This document shows, in pieces, positions 61,530-64,000 of a DNA stretch of 64,000 nucleotides. Where the stretch lies: contig CAWHFX010000013.1 in the NCBI GenBank assembly GCA_963828715.1, positions 124,001-188,000 on the forward strand. The letters run 5' to 3'. Origin of the DNA: JAQGMV01 sp963828715. Lineage in GTDB: Bacteria > Pseudomonadota > Gammaproteobacteria > Burkholderiales > SG8-41. Position 1 is the stretch's first letter, and each line of letters opens with the position of its first letter. The notes beneath the pieces were generated by a model. It was not told the origin of the DNA and searched no databases. It saw nothing but the letters and a program-made list of their open reading frames with translations. Position numbers and translations under genes: made by a program.

Positions 61530-63430
61530 TCACGGATTCATCGCCAGCACCAACTGATTGAGCCGCTTCACGAAACCGGCCGGATCCTCGAGCTGGCCCC
61601 CGTCGGCGAGCAGCGCCTGATCGAACAGTACCGAGGCTCCACTCGGAGAAACGCTGGTCGTCTGCCTCGTTTTTGAGTCGCTGCACGAGCGGGTGATGCG
61701 TGTTGAGCTCCAGTATCGGCTTCGAGCCCGGCACGTCCTGACCCGCCGCCTTCAACAGCCGCTCGAGGTGCATCCCCATGTCGTGCTCGTCCGCCACGAG
61801 GCACACCGGCGATTCCGTGAGACGTCCCGTGACGCGCACATCCTTCACCTTGTCGCCGAGTGACTTCTTGATGCGCTCGATCAGATCCTTGTAGTCGCCG
61901 GCTTCCTTTTCCTGCTCTTTCTTTTCCTCTTCGTCGGCGAGCTTGCCGAGGTCGAGACCGCCTTTCGCCACGGATTGCAGCGGCTTGCCTTCGAATTCGG
62001 TGACGAACGAAAACGCCCATTCATCCACCCGGTCGGAGAGCAGCAGCACTTCGATGCCCTTCTTCCGGAACACCTCGAGATGCGGGCTGTTGCGCGCGGC
62101 CGCGAACGTCTCGGCCGTGACGTAGTAAATCTTCTCCTGCCCCTCTTTCATGCGGCTCACGTAATCGGCGAGCGAGACGTCCTGCTCGTCGGAATCCTTG
62201 TGTGTGCTCGCAAAACGCGAGAGCTTCGCGATGCGCTCGCGATTCGCATGGTCTTCGCCCAGACCTTCCTTGAAGACCCGTCCGAACTCCTTCCAGAACG
62301 TCGCGTACTTCTCTTTCTGGTTTTCGGCGAGCTCTTCGAGCATGGACAAGACGCGCCTTACCGATCCGGCACGGATCATCTCCACGTCGCGCGACTCCTG
62401 CAGGATCTCGCGCGAGACGTTGAGCGGAAGGTCGTTGGAATCGATCACGCCGCGGATGAATCGCATATACGCCGGCATGAGGTGCTCGGCATCGTCCATG
62501 ATGAAGACGCGGCGCACGTAAAGCTTGATGCCGCGCCGATGCTCGCGGTCCCACAGATCGAACGGTGCATGCGCCGGGAATGTAGAGAAGCTGGGTGTAT
62601 TCCTTCGTTCCCTCGACCTTGTTGTGCGTGTACGCGAGCGGCGGCTCGAAGTCGTGCGCGACGTGTTTATAGAATTCGTGGTACTGCTCTTCCGTGATGT
62701 CGTTCTTCGAGCGCGCCCACAACGCGCCGGCCTGGTTGACCGTCTCGTCCTCGTCGGTGAGGCGATTTTCGTTCTTGTCCTTGTCCCACTCTTCTTTCTT
62801 CATCACGATCGGAATCGTGATGTGATCGGAGTATTTGCGGATGATCGAGCGCAGACGATAGCTCGTGAGCAGCTCGTCTTCGCCTTCGCGCAGGTGCAGG
62901 ATCACTTCCGTGCCGCGCGCTGGGCGGTCGATCGTCTCGATGGTGTACTCGCCGCCGCCATCGGACTCCCACTTCACGCCGTGCTCGGGCGTCAGGCCGG
63001 CACGTCGCGTGAGCACCGTCACCTTGTCTGCGACGATGAAAGACGAATAGAAGCCCACGCCGAACTGCCCGATGAGATGTGCATCCCGGGCTTCGTCGCC
63101 CGTCAGCTTCTCGAAGAATTCGCGGGTACCGGACTTCGCGATCGTTCCGATGTTGTCGATGACTTCCTGGCGCGACATCCCGATGCCGTTGTCGGCGACG
63201 GTGATGGTGCGTGCCGTCTTGTCGAAGCTCACCCGGATCTTCAGATCGGGCTCCGTTTCGTAGAGCGCCTTGTCCGTGAGCGCCTCGAAGCGCAGCTTGT
63301 CCGCCGCGTCCGATGCGTTCGAGACAAGCTCGCGCAGAAAAATCTCCTTGTTGCTGTACAAGGAGTGAATCATCAGGTTCAGGAGCTGTTTGACTTCCGC
63401 CTGGAAGCCAAGCGTCTGGGTTTCCGCCAT
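61530..63430 (-). CDS. htpG: chaperone HtpG (two single-base frameshifts)
   Basis: Hsp90-family ATP-dependent chaperone. From ATG 63430: MAETQTLGFQAEVKQLLNLM, IHSLYSNKEIFLRELVSNAS, the ATP-binding DNGIGMSRQEVIDNIGTIAK and QFGVGFYSSFIVADKV. After QLLYIP near 62585 a one-base shift continues AHAPFDLWDREHRRGIKLYV and RRVFIMDDAEHLMPAYMRFI. After RFSEWS near 61650 a second shift gives VLFDQALLADGGQLEDPAGF and the typical end LNQLVLAMNP, with the stop at 61530. With both corrected the protein is about 632 residues, normal length. An essential-type gene with two indels points to assembly error. Confidence 0.92.
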
Positions 63431-63571
63431 CGTCTGACTCTCTCCGGGAAAAGGCGCCTATTAGATCAGGATCGTCGCGCGCGTTTTCAAGTGCGCCGCG
63501 GGCAGCAGCGGCCTGTTAGCATACTCGCCGCGGGGCCTTCCCAGACGCCCCGTTCCCTGGGGAGAGTCCGG

Positions 63572-64000
63572 AATGACACGCACGCTCTGGTTGCGCGCGG
63601 CGGCGTTACTCGCAGCACTCGCGCTTGCATCTGCCGCCGTCGGGGCGGAACGAGGCTCGAACTACCCCGAGCGGCCGATCCGCCTGCTCGTGCCGTTCCC
63701 GCCGGGCGGTGGCACCGACATCGTATCGCGCACGATCCAGCCGCCGCTGTCGGCGCGTCTGGGACAGCAGATCGTAATCGACAATCGCGGCGGCGCGCAG
63801 GGAATCGTCGGGACGCAGATCGCCGCCACGGCGGCGCCGGACGGCTACACCCTCGTGATCGCCGAGATCGGGGCAACGGCGGTGGCGACGGCGCTGACAC
63901 CCAATCTGCAGCTGGACGTGGTGAAGGATTTCGCGCCGATCAGCCAGCTCATCGTGCAGCCGTACATCATGACCGTGCACCCCACGGTGGCGGCGAAGAC
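63572..64000 (+). CDS. TTT (Bug/TctC family) solute-binding protein, 3' end outside window
   Basis: From ATG 63572 (GGGGAGAGTCCGGA upstream), 143 codons are in the window: signal peptide ending SAAVGAERGS, YPERPIRLLVPFPPGGGTDI, IVIDNRGGAQGIVGTQIAAT, PDGYTLVIAEIGATAVATAL and VKDFAPISQLIVQPYIM. It is the ninth such binding protein here. It is divergent from htpG; whether tctA or tctB follows cannot be seen. Confidence 0.9.

Noticed and set aside
1..64000. tRNA, rRNA, CRISPR arrays, replication origin or prophage
   Set aside because: I saw no cloverleaf-like sequence, no rRNA signature, no regularly spaced repeats and no phage structural genes on either strand.

Overview
The window is high-GC (well over 60% by eye), densely coded DNA from a proteobacterium, most likely a betaproteobacterium of the Burkholderiales type. 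The main reason is nine periplasmic solute-binding proteins of the Bug/TctC (tripartite tricarboxylate transporter, TTT) family, an expansion typical of Bordetella, Achromobacter, Cupriavidus and their relatives. HtpX, HtpG, SurE, an SrkA-type kinase, a CzcCBA efflux system and yybP-ykoY riboswitches fit the same placement. Many conserved genes (htpG twice, htpX, a DUF3025 gene, a sulfatase, a sensor kinase, a TolC gene) carry single-base frameshifts, so part of the assembly is probably indel-prone. No tRNA, rRNA or CRISPR was seen.

Layout. 0-1.6 kb: the end of a heme-binding beta-barrel gene, a metallophosphoesterase and a tiny basic protein. 1.66-4.35 kb: a decayed integron cassette array without a complete integrase. 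It has attC-like sites at 1660-1728, 2882-2950 and 4085-4153 and a half-site at 3521-3550, all read on the minus strand. Between them lie a ParE-type toxin-antitoxin pair, a YdhR-like monooxygenase, a cysteine-dioxygenase-like cupin, a membrane protein fragment, an antitoxin stub, an IS66 tnpA fragment and an N-terminal tyrosine-recombinase fragment. About 0.45 kb of unassigned sequence then leads to the broken end (about 4.78 kb) of a FAD monooxygenase. That gene ends a catabolic operon (TTT binding protein, cupin, VOC protein, monooxygenase; 8.0 to 4.7 kb).

8.5-25.7 kb is mostly catabolic: a lone polytopic membrane protein; a minus operon of TauE/SafE, MmgE/PrpD, sugar-isomerase-like and DapA-like genes divergent from a TTT binding protein; then a deacetylase, an enolase-superfamily enzyme and an Ldh-family dehydrogenase divergent from a quinone oxidoreductase. 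These are followed by an AsmA-like protein, HtpX, DUF3025 and an LhgO-like oxidase. 25.7-41.9 kb is envelope, stress and metal biology: SrkA kinase, two OmpR-type two-component systems with the same 20-nt gene overlap, an LtaS-like sulfatase, and a CzcCBA-type efflux operon divergent from the second two-component system. A porin and an unknown protein follow.

41.9-51.9 kb is a block of six TTT binding proteins and two gamma-glutamyltransferases. It contains only a roughly 45-codon relic of the membrane subunit TctA, so these binding proteins must use permeases encoded elsewhere. 52-58 kb holds SurE, a lipid-kinase-like protein, an HD hydrolase, DUF599, a FIST-domain protein and a TerC-UspA fusion. 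The TerC gene is preceded by a yybP-ykoY (manganese) riboswitch. A second, divergent copy with its own intrinsic terminator precedes a LysR-family regulator. 59-64 kb: enoyl-CoA hydratase, a streptogramin-lyase-like beta-propeller, HtpG and the start of a ninth TTT binding protein.

A dispersed element of about 90-140 bp (28.9, 52.0 and 59.6 kb) sits at gene 3' ends and supplies the last codons of surE and of the LysR gene. A shorter 40-bp hairpin repeat (8.05 and 42.9 kb) sits at the start of two TTT binding-protein genes and appears to provide their ribosome binding sites.
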